Assembly: GCA_965263325.1 (NCBI GenBank)
Contig: CBDHGY010000002.1
Coordinates: 2,604,001 to 2,668,000 of the forward strand
Direction of reading: 5' to 3'
DNA: 64,000 bases
Origin: CBDHGY01 sp965263325
GTDB taxonomy: Bacteria > Pseudomonadota > Alphaproteobacteria > Caulobacterales > Hyphomonadaceae
The notes beneath the pieces are model-generated. The model was not told where the DNA came from. It made no database searches and saw only the letters and a list, made by a program, of their open reading frames with translations. Position numbers and translations under genes: made by a program. Numbering within the stretch: the first letter of the stretch is position 1; each line of letters starts with the position of its first letter. Of this stretch, positions 52,096 through 60,454 are shown piece after piece.

Positions 52096-52997
52096 CACAA
52101 GTCGCCCCAAGTTTCGAGCGCTGCTCGGGCAACCGGCTCGCCCCATTCTTGAACGAAATGCCCTCCGTCTTCGATAAGCATGGGGTCCGGGCAGCCTTTG
52201 ATCGTCTTCTGCAGTCCGTTCATCACTGGCGGGCCGAGCACAGGATCTTGCATGCCAACGGCCATAAACGTTTGCCCCGACCACTCATTCGACCACCAAG
52301 CGGCAGCTCGTTTTGCTGTTTCGACACCCTGCATGTCGGGCTCAACCATTACGAGGTCGGGGAATCGGCGCACGCCAGCTTTGAAGGTTTGGTCTACGAA
52401 TGGCGCGCCATATGCTGCGGCCTCTTCGTCGCTAAGAACAGGCGTTCCGCGCTTCATGAGCGCGCCAACATCCATATCGGGTTGGGTTCGGTTATAGGCT
52501 TTCCAAGCATCAAACCCTGGGCCTGCGCTTTCACCAACTGGGATTGCGGTGTTCATAACAAGTAGTCTCGATAGCCTATCTGCGAGATCTGGTCCTGAGC
52601 TAAGTCCGAGAATTCCGCCCCAGTCCTGACAGACAAGCGTGACGTTTCTCAAATCCATTTTGTCAACGAATGCCAGAAGCAGTTGGCGGTGAAAATCAAA
52701 CGTATAAACGGCGTCGTCTGTTGGTTTGTCAGAGCGGCCAAATCCAAGCCAATCGGGAGCAACGACACGCGCGCCGCTTTGTAAAAAAACGGGGATCATT
52801 TTGCGGTAAAGGTAGCACCAGGTTGGTTGCCCGTGCAGGCAAAGGAAAACGCGCTCAGCCTCTTTCGGTCCTTCATCCAGATAATGAATGCGAAGGCCTT
52901 CGTATCCCGGAAGGTCGTCCACATAATTTGGGGCAAAATCAAAACCGGGCAGGTCTTCAAACCGATCATCGGGCGTGCGAACGAAATCTATCGACAT
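52095..52997 (-). CDS. Haloalkane dehalogenase, HLD-I type
   Basis: This alpha/beta-hydrolase enzyme turns haloalkanes into alcohol and halide. The 300-residue protein matches DhlA across its length. It has CLHGQPTWCYLYRKMIPVF (oxyanion hole), the nucleophile Asp and halide Trp in CQDWGGILGL, the second halide-type Trp in GFDAWKAYNR, the acid in VGMQDPVLGPPV, and the His in IEDGGHFVQEWGE. All of these agree with family HLD-I rather than epoxide hydrolases. It is the first gene of the coupled dehalogenase-oxygenase-Nudix unit. Confidence 0.93.
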   Translation of the reverse strand: MSIDFVRTPDDRFEDLPGFDFAPNYVDDLPGYEGLRIHYLDEGPKEAERVFLCLHGQPTWCYLYRKMIPVFLQSGARVVAPDWLGFGRSDKPTDDAVYTFDFHRQLLLAFVDKMDLRNVTLVCQDWGGILGLSSGPDLADRLSRLLVMNTAIPVGESAGPGFDAWKAYNRTQPDMDVGALMKRGTPVLSDEEAAAYGAPFVDQTFKAGVRRFPDLVMVEPDMQGVETAKRAAAWWSNEWSGQTFMAVGMQDPVLGPPVMNGLQKTIKGCPDPMLIEDGGHFVQEWGEPVARAALETWGDL

Positions 52998-53070
52998 CTT
53001 TGGTTCCTCCGAACCGCCTCTATAGGGTTATGAACTTCTGACGTCACCCGCCGGAGCTTTCGTTCTGATC

Positions 53071-53107
53071 AAAAAAAAGCCACCTGCGCGGGCAATTGCG
53101 CAGGTGG
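53071..53107 (-). terminator. Strong terminator after the UrcA gene
   Basis: Read leftward, CCACCTGCGC-AATTGCCC-GCGCAGGTGG is a perfect 10-base stem followed by CTTTTTTTT. It ends transcripts of the UrcA-family gene, whose stop is 60 bases upstream in that direction. Confidence 0.9.
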
Positions 53108-53166
53108 TGAGGGGAGAGGTATCCGGCATTGAGAGTAACCCGCCGGAGAGGGTTATCTTTGAAAGA

Positions 53167-53505
53167 CTAGTCCTTCTTTTCGGCGACCTGCACCGAACCT
53201 TGAGACTCCTCATAGGCAGTTGTCAGATCTTCGTTGTTAATGGCTGCAACAACCTGATCAAGAATTTCGTTCACGCACTTCTCGTCTGTGTAAGTACGGC
53301 GGTTTGAGTCGCGGAAGTAGCTGCAAGCCTTGGTTGCTTGGCCAGTTACAGAAGCGAGCGCTTCATTGGCAGTTGCTAAGTCTACAATTTCTGTTGGGTC
53401 GACACGAATGTCGAGGTTGATTTGCTCTTCTTTTGCTGTCGCTGATGGAGCGAAAGAAGCGGCTGAAAACGCGATGGCGACGGCAATTGTTGCAGTACGA
53501 AGCAT
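53167..53505 (-). CDS. UrcA-family secreted protein
   Basis: The 112-residue product has a signal peptide (LRTATIAVAIAFSAASFAPS) and the UrcA-type pattern of two cysteines (ATKACSYFRDSN and DEKCVNEIL) with a TANEAL segment. UrcA proteins occur widely in Hyphomonadaceae, sphingomonads and relatives; no function is established to my knowledge. It is a single-gene unit with its own promoter-like region upstream and a strong terminator downstream. Confidence 0.85.
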   Translation of the reverse strand: MLRTATIAVAIAFSAASFAPSATAKEEQINLDIRVDPTEIVDLATANEALASVTGQATKACSYFRDSNRRTYTDEKCVNEILDQVVAAINNEDLTTAYEESQGSVQVAEKKD

Positions 53506-53574
53506 GGGAGGAAATCCTTCTGAGTTAATTTGCGCGGTGCTTGGTCGGTCACCACGAGAGCCAAACTATAACTT

Positions 53575-53598
53575 CTGAATGATTTGTCAATCGTTCAG
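53575..53598 (-). promoter_or_regulatory. Promoter and dyad operator of the UrcA gene
   Basis: CTGAATGATT-TGTC-AATCGTTCAG is a 10-base inverted repeat with one mismatch, 70 bases upstream of the UrcA start. On the minus strand its centre carries TTGACA, an ideal -35 box. TATAGT-like bases follow 14-17 bases later as AGTTATAGTTTGG. A dimeric repressor bound there would cover the -35 box. The TTGACA and the dyad are seen; regulation is inferred. Confidence 0.5.
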
Positions 53599-53771
53599 TA
53601 TAAATTATTTATGACATTTTACTCAGCAGTAATTCAGGGCATTGCGCCACTCAAAATCAGCCCGCATTAAATTCAATCAATCGTCAGCAATGGCGGCGGT
53701 TTTAACGCCCCATAAACCTTAATCAGCGACATCATTTTCTTAATATTTGCGCATTGAAGAAGGTTCTCCCC

Positions 53772-55778
53772 ATGTCGCTTTTGGAACGGGTTATTGTCGC
53801 CCACAAGTGTCGCTCCATGCATCACTACATTGCGATGGAAGCGCTGAATCAGATTGGCGGCGAGCAGGGCGATGCCTGGAAAGATATGCTTCTGCAATAC
53901 AATTCAGATTATCTGGAAGGTGCGAAAGCGCCAGATGCGAAGTTCAAGGATTTTCGCAACCATGTGCTCCACGTTCAGGAAGGCGAGTGGGGCGGCGCTC
54001 GTGACGCGGCTATGGATTGGTATGGCCGTTCAGTGGAGGCTCTGCGCGAGAAAGACTGGAAAGATGCTGCGTTCTGCCTCGGTGTTCTCAGTCACTATTA
54101 TGCTGATGTCTGTCAGCCGTTTCACACCGGACAGACCGAGGAAGAAGGCGCTATTCACCGCGCGGTCGAATGGTCTATCGTAAAATCACAAGAGACGATT
54201 TTTGCCCAGCTGGAAGAAGATGGGTATCCAGATGTCGACGCTGGTGATGGTCCGGGCTTCGTAGCCGATATGGTGCTCGAGGCGGCGAAAATATCAAACC
54301 CTCACTACGCTACTTTCATTGATCACTATGATGTTGATGTCGGTGTGCAAGATCCGCCATCAGGCATCGACGAGACCATGTTCTCGGCAGTCTGTGACAT
54401 GGTAGCGTACGCTGTATCCGGTTTTGCCGTTTTGATTACGCGCGCGGTCGAGGAAGCCGAGGTCGAAGCACCGAAATCCAATCTTACTTTACGTGGTTAT
54501 GTGTCCACGCTGAACATACCGATGCGTTGGATCACACGGAAGCTCGGGGACCGAGCTGACCAGAAGACGGTCGAGAAAATGTACCGCGAGCTTCAGAAAA
54601 CTGGCAAAGTTATCAAGACTTTGTCGGATGATGATAAACTGATCCGTAAATTGCACGCGCGCCAGGTGTTACGGAAACCCCTCGCTGAACTTGACGCCCA
54701 GGAGCTAAAACCAATCGGATCGAAGCACGTTCCTTGGGAAGCGCCTGAAGACGAAGACATTGATGATGAAGTGGAAGCAGGCGCTGAGGACGAAGTAGAA
54801 GAGCGCATTGAAACGCTTGAAGAAGCTGACGATGAAACGGCTGACGAGGCGGGACCGGCAAAGCTGAGCCGTGCCGAACGGCGCGCCGCAAAGCGTGCTG
54901 AAAAAGAAGCGCGCAAAGCCGAAAAAGCGGAAGCCAAACGATTGCGTGCTGAGGCTAAGCAGGCTGAGCAAGAGGCGGAAGAAGAGCTCGATCTGGAAGA
55001 AGACGTCATCGAGGAAGACGAGCTTGTCGAAGTCGAATCTGAAATTGATGAAGAAACCGAAATCGAGGCCGAGGCGTTCGCTGAAGAAGATGAAGCCGAA
55101 TACTATGAAGATGACATCGATCTTGATGCTGGTCTTGAGGAAGAAGAGTTCGTCCTAGATCTGGAAAGTGCGGACCCCGATAACGAAAGTATTGAATTCG
55201 AAGAGGCCTATGAGGACACCGAAGACTTCGACGCCGAACTTGCGGAACTGGCCGCGATCGATCTTGATGAAGATGCGGAAGAGCTTGCTGCAGCTGCGAT
55301 GGCGGCGGAATCTGATTTCACCGCCGAAGAAGCCGCTGGCCAACACCTGCGCCGTGATCGCCTGACGTTGGAATCTGCGATCGTTGACGCTCCATCGATT
55401 GGTCGAAAGACTGCAAAACGTCTGGCGAAAGCAAATATTCGCACGGTGATCGACTTGCTCGATGCTGACCCCGAAGCCGTCGCGGATCAGTTGAACGTGC
55501 GGTACATCACGGCCGAAACGCTAGTTGATTGGCAAGATCAAGCCATGTTGATGATGGAAGTTCCCGGGCTGCGAACACATGATGTTCAGGTGCTCGTAGG
55601 GGCGGGTATTCGTTCAGGAGAGGATCTCGCAAAAGCGTCCGCTCATGACGTATTCCAGGCAGCCATCGATTTCCTTTCTACGGATGAAGGCACGCGCATT
55701 TCACACTTTGACGATGATGAGCTGATAGAATCCGAAGTTGAAGAGTGGATAGACCTCGCCAAGCAGGAAGCGGCCTGA
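53772..55778 (+). CDS. Phospholipase-C-like domain fused to an acidic region and DUF4332
   Basis: From ATG 53772, with GAAGAAGG 8 bases before it, the 668-residue protein has four zones. The first is an N-terminal zinc-dependent phospholipase C/S1-P1 nuclease-like domain (about residues 1-230) with HHYIAMEAL, NHVLHVQEGEWG and LGVLSHYYADVCQPFHTGQ. The second is a Lys/Glu/Ala/Arg helix (363-406), and the third a strongly acidic stretch (406-510). The fourth is a C-terminal DUF4332 pair of helix-hairpin-helix units (about 535-635; PSIGRKTAKRLAKANIRTVI). It has no signal peptide. The domain calls are fairly clear; I know no described protein with this order. TTG 53754 is a less likely start. DUF2270 follows after 62 bases. 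Confidence 0.82.
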   Translation: MSLLERVIVAHKCRSMHHYIAMEALNQIGGEQGDAWKDMLLQYNSDYLEGAKAPDAKFKDFRNHVLHVQEGEWGGARDAAMDWYGRSVEALREKDWKDAAFCLGVLSHYYADVCQPFHTGQTEEEGAIHRAVEWSIVKSQETIFAQLEEDGYPDVDAGDGPGFVADMVLEAAKISNPHYATFIDHYDVDVGVQDPPSGIDETMFSAVCDMVAYAVSGFAVLITRAVEEAEVEAPKSNLTLRGYVSTLNIPMRWITRKLGDRADQKTVEKMYRELQKTGKVIKTLSDDDKLIRKLHARQVLRKPLAELDAQELKPIGSKHVPWEAPEDEDIDDEVEAGAEDEVEERIETLEEADDETADEAGPAKLSRAERRAAKRAEKEARKAEKAEAKRLRAEAKQAEQEAEEELDLEEDVIEEDELVEVESEIDEETEIEAEAFAEEDEAEYYEDDIDLDAGLEEEEFVLDLESADPDNESIEFEEAYEDTEDFDAELAELAAIDLDEDAEELAAAAMAAESDFTAEEAAGQHLRRDRLTLESAIVDAPSIGRKTAKRLAKANIRTVIDLLDADPEAVADQLNVRYITAETLVDWQDQAMLMMEVPGLRTHDVQVLVGAGIRSGEDLAKASAHDVFQAAIDFLSTDEGTRISHFDDDELIESEVEEWIDLAKQEAA

Positions 55779-55840
55779 AAGCTTCTCCAATAAAGCGATA
55801 GGGGTTCCCTCCGCGGACGGTTTCCCTCATCATTGCGCCC

Positions 55841-56605
55841 ATGATTGATATGGATGCTGATCCCGACTGCGATCCGGTCGAGGCGATTTGCGAAAGCAAG
55901 GAAGTCGGCGCGCTTGCTCATCTCTACCGAGCAGAGGTTTACCGTTCAACGATTTGGAGGCAGCGCCTCGATCAGACAATGAATTGGGCGGTGATTTCGA
56001 CTGGCATCGGCCTGTCAGTTTCCTTTGCATCACCGCAGGCGAGCGCATTTCCCATCGTGCTTGTGGGCATGTTGTGTGTGGTGTTCCTTTTTCTTGAGGC
56101 CCGTCGATACCGGTTTTTCTACGTATGGCGGTTTCGCGCGCGGGTGCTCGAAATTGCGTTCTTCGTGCCAATTCTTCAGGGTAAGGGGGCAAATATCGCG
56201 CTTGAACGCGGCACTGCCCTGTCTGACGATTACTTGTCGCCTCAATACAGAATTTCGTTCATGCGATGTCTCGGGCGGCGCTTGCGCCGGAACTATGGTT
56301 ATATTTTTGCGATTCTCGGCGCTGCCTATGTCGCGAAAATACTCTTGATGCTCGAGGCAGATAATCGCCTGAGCTGGGAAAATTTCCTGCATGCTGCTCA
56401 CATCGGCCCCGTTCCGGGTGGCTTCGCATGGCTTGCTGGTGTCGCATTCCACGCCTTCTGGATTGGTGTTGCCTGGCGCACATGGCAGGAAGAGCGCGCC
56501 GACACTGGAAAAATGGCAGATTTTCTTGTCAGCCGGGACGACGTTCTCAAGGGAAGTGGGCCCAAAAAGGTTGTCGATGATATGCCGGTGACAAACCGCG
56601 GTTAG
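55841..56605 (+). CDS. DUF2270 membrane protein
   Basis: The 254-residue protein has the DUF2270 signature (ALAHLYRAEVYRSTIWRQRL, DQTMNWAVISTGIGLSVSFA). Its membrane helices lie near residues 48-66, 68-85, 150-168 and 195-215. The family is integral-membrane and of unknown function. It follows the phospholipase/DUF4332 fusion on the same strand and may share its transcript. The ATG at 55841 gives the expected acidic N-terminus; no clear ribosome site is present. Confidence 0.88.
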   Translation: MIDMDADPDCDPVEAICESKEVGALAHLYRAEVYRSTIWRQRLDQTMNWAVISTGIGLSVSFASPQASAFPIVLVGMLCVVFLFLEARRYRFFYVWRFRARVLEIAFFVPILQGKGANIALERGTALSDDYLSPQYRISFMRCLGRRLRRNYGYIFAILGAAYVAKILLMLEADNRLSWENFLHAAHIGPVPGGFAWLAGVAFHAFWIGVAWRTWQEERADTGKMADFLVSRDDVLKGSGPKKVVDDMPVTNRG

Positions 56606-56672
56606 CCAGACCTGAGAAATTTCAACAATCGATTTGAACCGGCCTTAATCGTAGCCGCGTACCATTTAAGGT

Positions 56673-57341
56673 ATGTCCAGGTATTCGCCGTTTCAGTTTG
56701 GGGAACTACTGTTTGCGGCGCTGATCATCGGCGCGGTCTCAATCGGGCTATATTCGAACTCAACTTCTGATCTGAACGTCAATGCTGGCGGCGCATATGA
56801 TGTGCCACAAGAAAGCAGCTGGGTATCAGATATCGAGTATTATCGCTTTTCAGCGGCGAACTTAAGTGCCGCCCATACCAATATGTTCGATGCCTCCCCC
56901 ATTGTTATCGAGGGGAAGAAATTCAGTGGTCTCATGCAATGGAAATGGGAGTGGCGGGGGAAATACGACACGTCAAATGGTGGGTGCGCGCCTGATCGGA
57001 TCGTGACGCAAGCATCTTCGACTATCAGGCTTCCGAAGTGGGACAATGTTGAGGATGCATCATATTCTGATCGAAAAGAATGGGAACGCGCACAAAAAGT
57101 TTTGCTTCGCCACGAAAAAAAGCACGAAGCCATCGCAAAGCTGGCCGTGAAGGAATTTGAGCGCAAAGCCAATGCACTGCCGGCGGAAGAAAGCTGCGAG
57201 GCAATGACAGAGTCAATCAACGGCCTCTTTGATCGCTACATGGATCAGGCCAATAAGCAGAACAAGCATTACGATAAGCGCACAGAACACGGCCGTACTG
57301 AAGGCACCGTGTTACGTTTGCCAAATTTCGCAGGTGGCTAG
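56673..57341 (+). CDS. DUF922 predicted secreted zinc protease
   Basis: The 222-residue product has one N-terminal membrane helix (FGELLFAALIIGAVSIGLYS) and a DUF922 domain with an HExxH-type motif (RHEKKHEAIAKLAV, about residue 148). A later His lies in KRTEHGRTEGT, where family members have a further metal ligand. The domain also has WKWEWRGKYDTSNGGCAPDR and a second Cys in ESCEAM, a likely disulfide. DUF922 proteins are thought to be zinc peptidases of unknown target. It is rightward and converges on moxR. Confidence 0.82.
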   Translation: MSRYSPFQFGELLFAALIIGAVSIGLYSNSTSDLNVNAGGAYDVPQESSWVSDIEYYRFSAANLSAAHTNMFDASPIVIEGKKFSGLMQWKWEWRGKYDTSNGGCAPDRIVTQASSTIRLPKWDNVEDASYSDRKEWERAQKVLLRHEKKHEAIAKLAVKEFERKANALPAEESCEAMTESINGLFDRYMDQANKQNKHYDKRTEHGRTEGTVLRLPNFAGG

Positions 57342-57363
57342 TCTCTAACTTTTCTTGTTGGCA

Positions 57364-58230
57364 TCAAGCCGGGCCGCGGGGGCCTGGTCCATCTTGCTTT
57401 CGTGCGAGGAAAGCCAGGCGCTCAAACAGGGCAACATCCTGCTCATTCTTCAAAAGCGCGCCATGCAGAGGCGGGGTTAGCTTATCCGGGTTCTTCTCGC
57501 GCATGGTTTCAAGATCAATGTCTTCATTCATGAGGAGCTTTAGCCAGTCGAGCAGCTCGCTGGTTGACGGCTTCTTCTTCATGCCCGGCACTTCGCGCAT
57601 GGAATAGAAGGTTGTTAGCGCATCGCCAACGAGCTTTTTCTTGATGCCTGGATAGTGCACATCGATGATCTCTTTCATCGTTTGCTCATCTGGGAATTTA
57701 ATGAAGTGGAAGAAGCAGCGGCGCAGGAATGCATCCGGCAGTTCTTTTTCATTGTTCGACGTAATGATAACCAGCGGACGTTGATCAGCCTTGATGGTTT
57801 CATCGGTCTCGTAAACATAGAATTCCATCCGGTCGAGCTCCTGAAGGAGGTCATTCGGGAATTCAATGTCGGCTTTATCGATCTCATCGATCAGCAGGAT
57901 CGGGCGTTCCTTTGAGGTGAAGGCTTCCCACAGCTTGCCCTTCTTGATGTAATTCGCGACGTCATTTGCGCGCTCTTCACCCATCTGGCCATCGCGCAGG
58001 CGTGAGACGGCGTCATATTCGTAAAGGCCTTGAGAGGCTTTCGTGGTGGATTTGATATGCCACTCGATCAGAGGCGCGCCGAGCGCTTTGGCCACCTCGA
58101 TCGCAAGAACCGTTTTGCCTGTGCCGGGCTCACCCTTCACCAGCAGCGGGCGCTCGAGCGCTATGGCAGCGTTGACGGCGACGCGGAGGTCATCAGTTGC
58201 GACGTAGTTCTCAGTGCCTTCAAAACGCAT
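57364..58230 (-). CDS. MoxR-family AAA+ ATPase
   Basis: The 288-residue ATPase has Walker A KGEPGTGKTVLAIEVAKALG, Walker B PILLIDEIDKADIEFPNDLL, sensor ITSNNEKELPDAFLRRCFFH and a C-terminal helical domain. MoxR ATPases act as chaperones that mature metalloenzymes or other complexes, usually with a VWA-domain partner encoded next to them. No VWA gene is adjacent here; the neighbour downstream is a convergent DUF922 gene. Upstream of it lies a 190-base gap to the Usp gene. Start at ATG 58230. Confidence 0.93.
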   Translation of the reverse strand: MRFEGTENYVATDDLRVAVNAAIALERPLLVKGEPGTGKTVLAIEVAKALGAPLIEWHIKSTTKASQGLYEYDAVSRLRDGQMGEERANDVANYIKKGKLWEAFTSKERPILLIDEIDKADIEFPNDLLQELDRMEFYVYETDETIKADQRPLVIITSNNEKELPDAFLRRCFFHFIKFPDEQTMKEIIDVHYPGIKKKLVGDALTTFYSMREVPGMKKKPSTSELLDWLKLLMNEDIDLETMREKNPDKLTPPLHGALLKNEQDVALFERLAFLARKQDGPGPRGPA

Positions 58231-58420
58231 GGCGGTTCACTCCTGTTTCATTCGGAAAGACAATAAACCGAGGTGCGTGAGAGGCAAGGGTAACGGTGGG
58301 GGAGGGAGGGGCACCAATTACGTATTTCCCCGGATTGGCCTCTGTCTCTGAATTATCAATCTTAGGGGTGGATTTCGGCAGTGCCATTTCAAAACTGCCA
58401 CACAGAGAGGGACACACTCT

Positions 58421-59257
58421 ATGACCGTTAAAGTCCTAATCAATTCAGCTGACGCCGCCGATCAGGCTGCTCTTGTATATGCTACCAGGGCGGCGAAGAG
58501 ATTGCGCACGGATTTGTTCGCCTTTTCGGCAATGCCCCGGCCTGAAACCATGGTGGTATATTCCGGGATGGATGGCGCGGTCGCGATGTCTTACAATACT
58601 GTCGATGTCGGCCGGGAGGAACAAGCCAGGCGGCGCGAAGTCATCGATGAGATGTTTGCCCATTCCATCAAAGACGAGGGCATGATCTCTGGCGCAGCGC
58701 AGCTGCAACACTTTTCAGATTTTCCCGCCTATCAGGCTGTTCGAGAGGCCGTCATTGGCGGTCCGTTGATCATTCCTCGATCAGCCAGCGGAAATGATCA
58801 GGCGCTCGCAAATGCGTTTAGCAGGGTTCTGATGGAGGCACGATTACCGGTGGTGCTCGCTCCGCAAGTAGCGAGTGCAACGAATTCAGCGATTATCGCA
58901 TGGGATGGCAGCGCCGAAGCATCGCGCGCCGTTCGTTTTCACCTCGATCTTATCAAAGCGCATGACCGTGTGCTTATCGCTCAGAATCCAGATGATATCA
59001 GTTCGGTGAATGCCGGTGCTCATTCTGATCCAGATCGACTTAAGACCTGGTTGGAGGCCCACCAGCTGCGCTGTGAGCTCGCTGTATTCTCGGGAAAAAT
59101 CGGCGAGGGCCTGCAGGAACTGGCAGCAAAAGAGAGCGCTGATCTGATTGTCTGCGGCGCATATGGGCATTCTCGGATTGGTGAGTTCTTTTTTGGCGGT
59201 GCAACGCGCGATCTTCTGAAAACCGAAGCTGGTCCAGCACTTGCGCTGGCACATTAG
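58421..59257 (+). CDS. Tandem universal stress protein
   Basis: This 278-residue protein has two Usp folds in tandem. The second has the ATP-type loop and the typical SADLIVCGAYGHSRIGEFFF then GGATRDLL. The first, more divergent half has RPETMVVYSGM and a GGPLIIPRSA end. It follows a GAGAGGGA ribosome site at proper spacing. Proteins of this type help survive starvation or redox stress. The next gene starts 12 bases after its stop and is likely co-transcribed. Confidence 0.9.
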   Translation: MTVKVLINSADAADQAALVYATRAAKRLRTDLFAFSAMPRPETMVVYSGMDGAVAMSYNTVDVGREEQARRREVIDEMFAHSIKDEGMISGAAQLQHFSDFPAYQAVREAVIGGPLIIPRSASGNDQALANAFSRVLMEARLPVVLAPQVASATNSAIIAWDGSAEASRAVRFHLDLIKAHDRVLIAQNPDDISSVNAGAHSDPDRLKTWLEAHQLRCELAVFSGKIGEGLQELAAKESADLIVCGAYGHSRIGEFFFGGATRDLLKTEAGPALALAH

Positions 59258-59269
59258 GAGGCACGACCC

Positions 59270-59641
59270 ATGAGCTTGAAACGAATAACACTTCGCCTCG
59301 CCCGCAATGCGGAGCATCCAAATGGGGACGAGACGCAAGGCTATGTTCTCACTGCGCCGCTCGACGTTGACGGGATGATCAGCCTGGAAGAGTGGCAAGA
59401 GCACCGGAAGAAATGTACCGTCATCCGTTTCCATCCCGATGAGGAAGAACGCGCCGATGGCTGGCTTACCCACTCCGGCAGCCACTGGCGTTTCCATTAT
59501 GACGAGGATCATGAGGGCCCAGATGAGCCCGGTTACAAAATCGGCGAGCACTCATTTCTTGCTGGTGAGTATGTCACCTTTGCCCATCACGGCGAGGAGC
59601 CGCTCACTTACCGGGTAACGGAAGTGGTGGACGCGCATTAA
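59270..59641 (+). CDS. Hypothetical small protein after the Usp gene
   Basis: This 123-residue soluble protein is unrecognised by name. It is rich in His, Glu and Asp in its second half (GSHWRFHYDEDHEGPDEPGY, HHGEEPLTYRV), a chemistry that could bind metal. It begins 12 bases after the Usp stop with AGGAGG upstream, so it is translated from the Usp transcript. Its spacing and composition mark a real gene. Confidence 0.75.
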   Translation: MSLKRITLRLARNAEHPNGDETQGYVLTAPLDVDGMISLEEWQEHRKKCTVIRFHPDEEERADGWLTHSGSHWRFHYDEDHEGPDEPGYKIGEHSFLAGEYVTFAHHGEEPLTYRVTEVVDAH

Positions 59642-59646
59642 GCTGC

Positions 59647-59661
59647 GCGGGTTTTCCCCGC
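59647..59661 (+). terminator. Weak hairpin between the Usp unit and the SRAP gene
   Basis: GCGGG-TTTTC-CCCGC is a 5-base stem followed by TTGAGTTTT. It may attenuate read-through from the Usp operon. It is short, so confidence is low. Confidence 0.35.
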
Positions 59662-59686
59662 TTGAGTTTTCGAGTATCTCTCGCCA

Positions 59687-60355
59687 ATGTGTGGACGGTT
59701 TTTCAGGCATGAGGTCTCGTGGGAAGAATATCACGACGCGCTGAATTTGTTTGCGCCAGAGAATGTCGAAGCGCCGGGTTCAACCTATAATGCTGCGCCG
59801 ACAACGCTGCAGCCCGTGATTATTCCGCGCAAAGAGGGCGGCACCGAAATGTTGCCTGCCGTCTGGGGCCTCATCCCGAGTTGGTGGAAAAAGCCGTTCA
59901 GCGAGAAAAAGTTCTCGAGCTTTAATGCCAAATGCGAAACCGCGCATGAAAAGCCTGTTTTTCGCGGAGCGTATCGGTATCGCCGCTGCCTTGTGCCGAT
60001 GTCCGGCTTTTATGAATGGACCGGGCCGAAGGGCGCGAAACAGCCCTTTGCGATTGGCCTCCGAAATCGGCGATGGTTCTGCTGCGCCGGACTTTGGGAC
60101 ACTGCCATGATTGATGGTTCTGAGATTGACAGTTTTACCATCCTGACCACCACACCAAATGATGTGATGGCGGGGCTGCATACCCGGATGCCTGTGATTA
60201 TCGCGCCAGAAAACTATCTGCGCTGGATGGATATCGAGGAAGACCCGAGAGATTTATTTGAACCATTTTCTGCCGCTGATATGCATGCATGGCCCGTAAA
60301 GAAAGATGTCGGGAATGTCCGCAATAATCGCCCTGACCTCATTGAGGAAGCTTAG
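59687..60355 (+). CDS. yedK: SRAP-family abasic-site protein (YedK/HMCES)
   Basis: SRAP proteins cross-link to abasic sites in single-stranded DNA and shield them during replication. The 222-residue product starts MCGRF, with catalytic Cys 2 exposed after Met removal, which fixes the start. It has STYNAAPTT, PMSGFYEWTGPKGAKQPFAI (the Glu in GFYEW) and the His in MAGLHTRMPVIIAP. All key residues are present. It lies 45 bases after the hypothetical gene. Confidence 0.96.
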   Translation: MCGRFFRHEVSWEEYHDALNLFAPENVEAPGSTYNAAPTTLQPVIIPRKEGGTEMLPAVWGLIPSWWKKPFSEKKFSSFNAKCETAHEKPVFRGAYRYRRCLVPMSGFYEWTGPKGAKQPFAIGLRNRRWFCCAGLWDTAMIDGSEIDSFTILTTTPNDVMAGLHTRMPVIIAPENYLRWMDIEEDPRDLFEPFSAADMHAWPVKKDVGNVRNNRPDLIEEA

Positions 60356-60454
60356 AGGGCGTTAACGCTCAATTTTGAATTTGCGCCAGTATCTAAAGCC
60401 CGCCTTTGTCTCATCTTGTTAGATTGAAGGTTAATCATCCTTGGGACGGGCAAC

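Noticed and set aside
52095..52284. Extended N-terminus for the 2OG oxygenase
   Set aside because: This part overlaps the 3' end of the dehalogenase in another frame and gives an Arg-rich sequence without likeness to oxygenases. ATG 52095 fits better.
54593..55009. 138-codon Ser/Arg-rich frame opposite the PLC-DUF4332 gene
   Set aside because: It is the complement of the Glu/Lys/Ala-rich coding region and is expected from codon composition.
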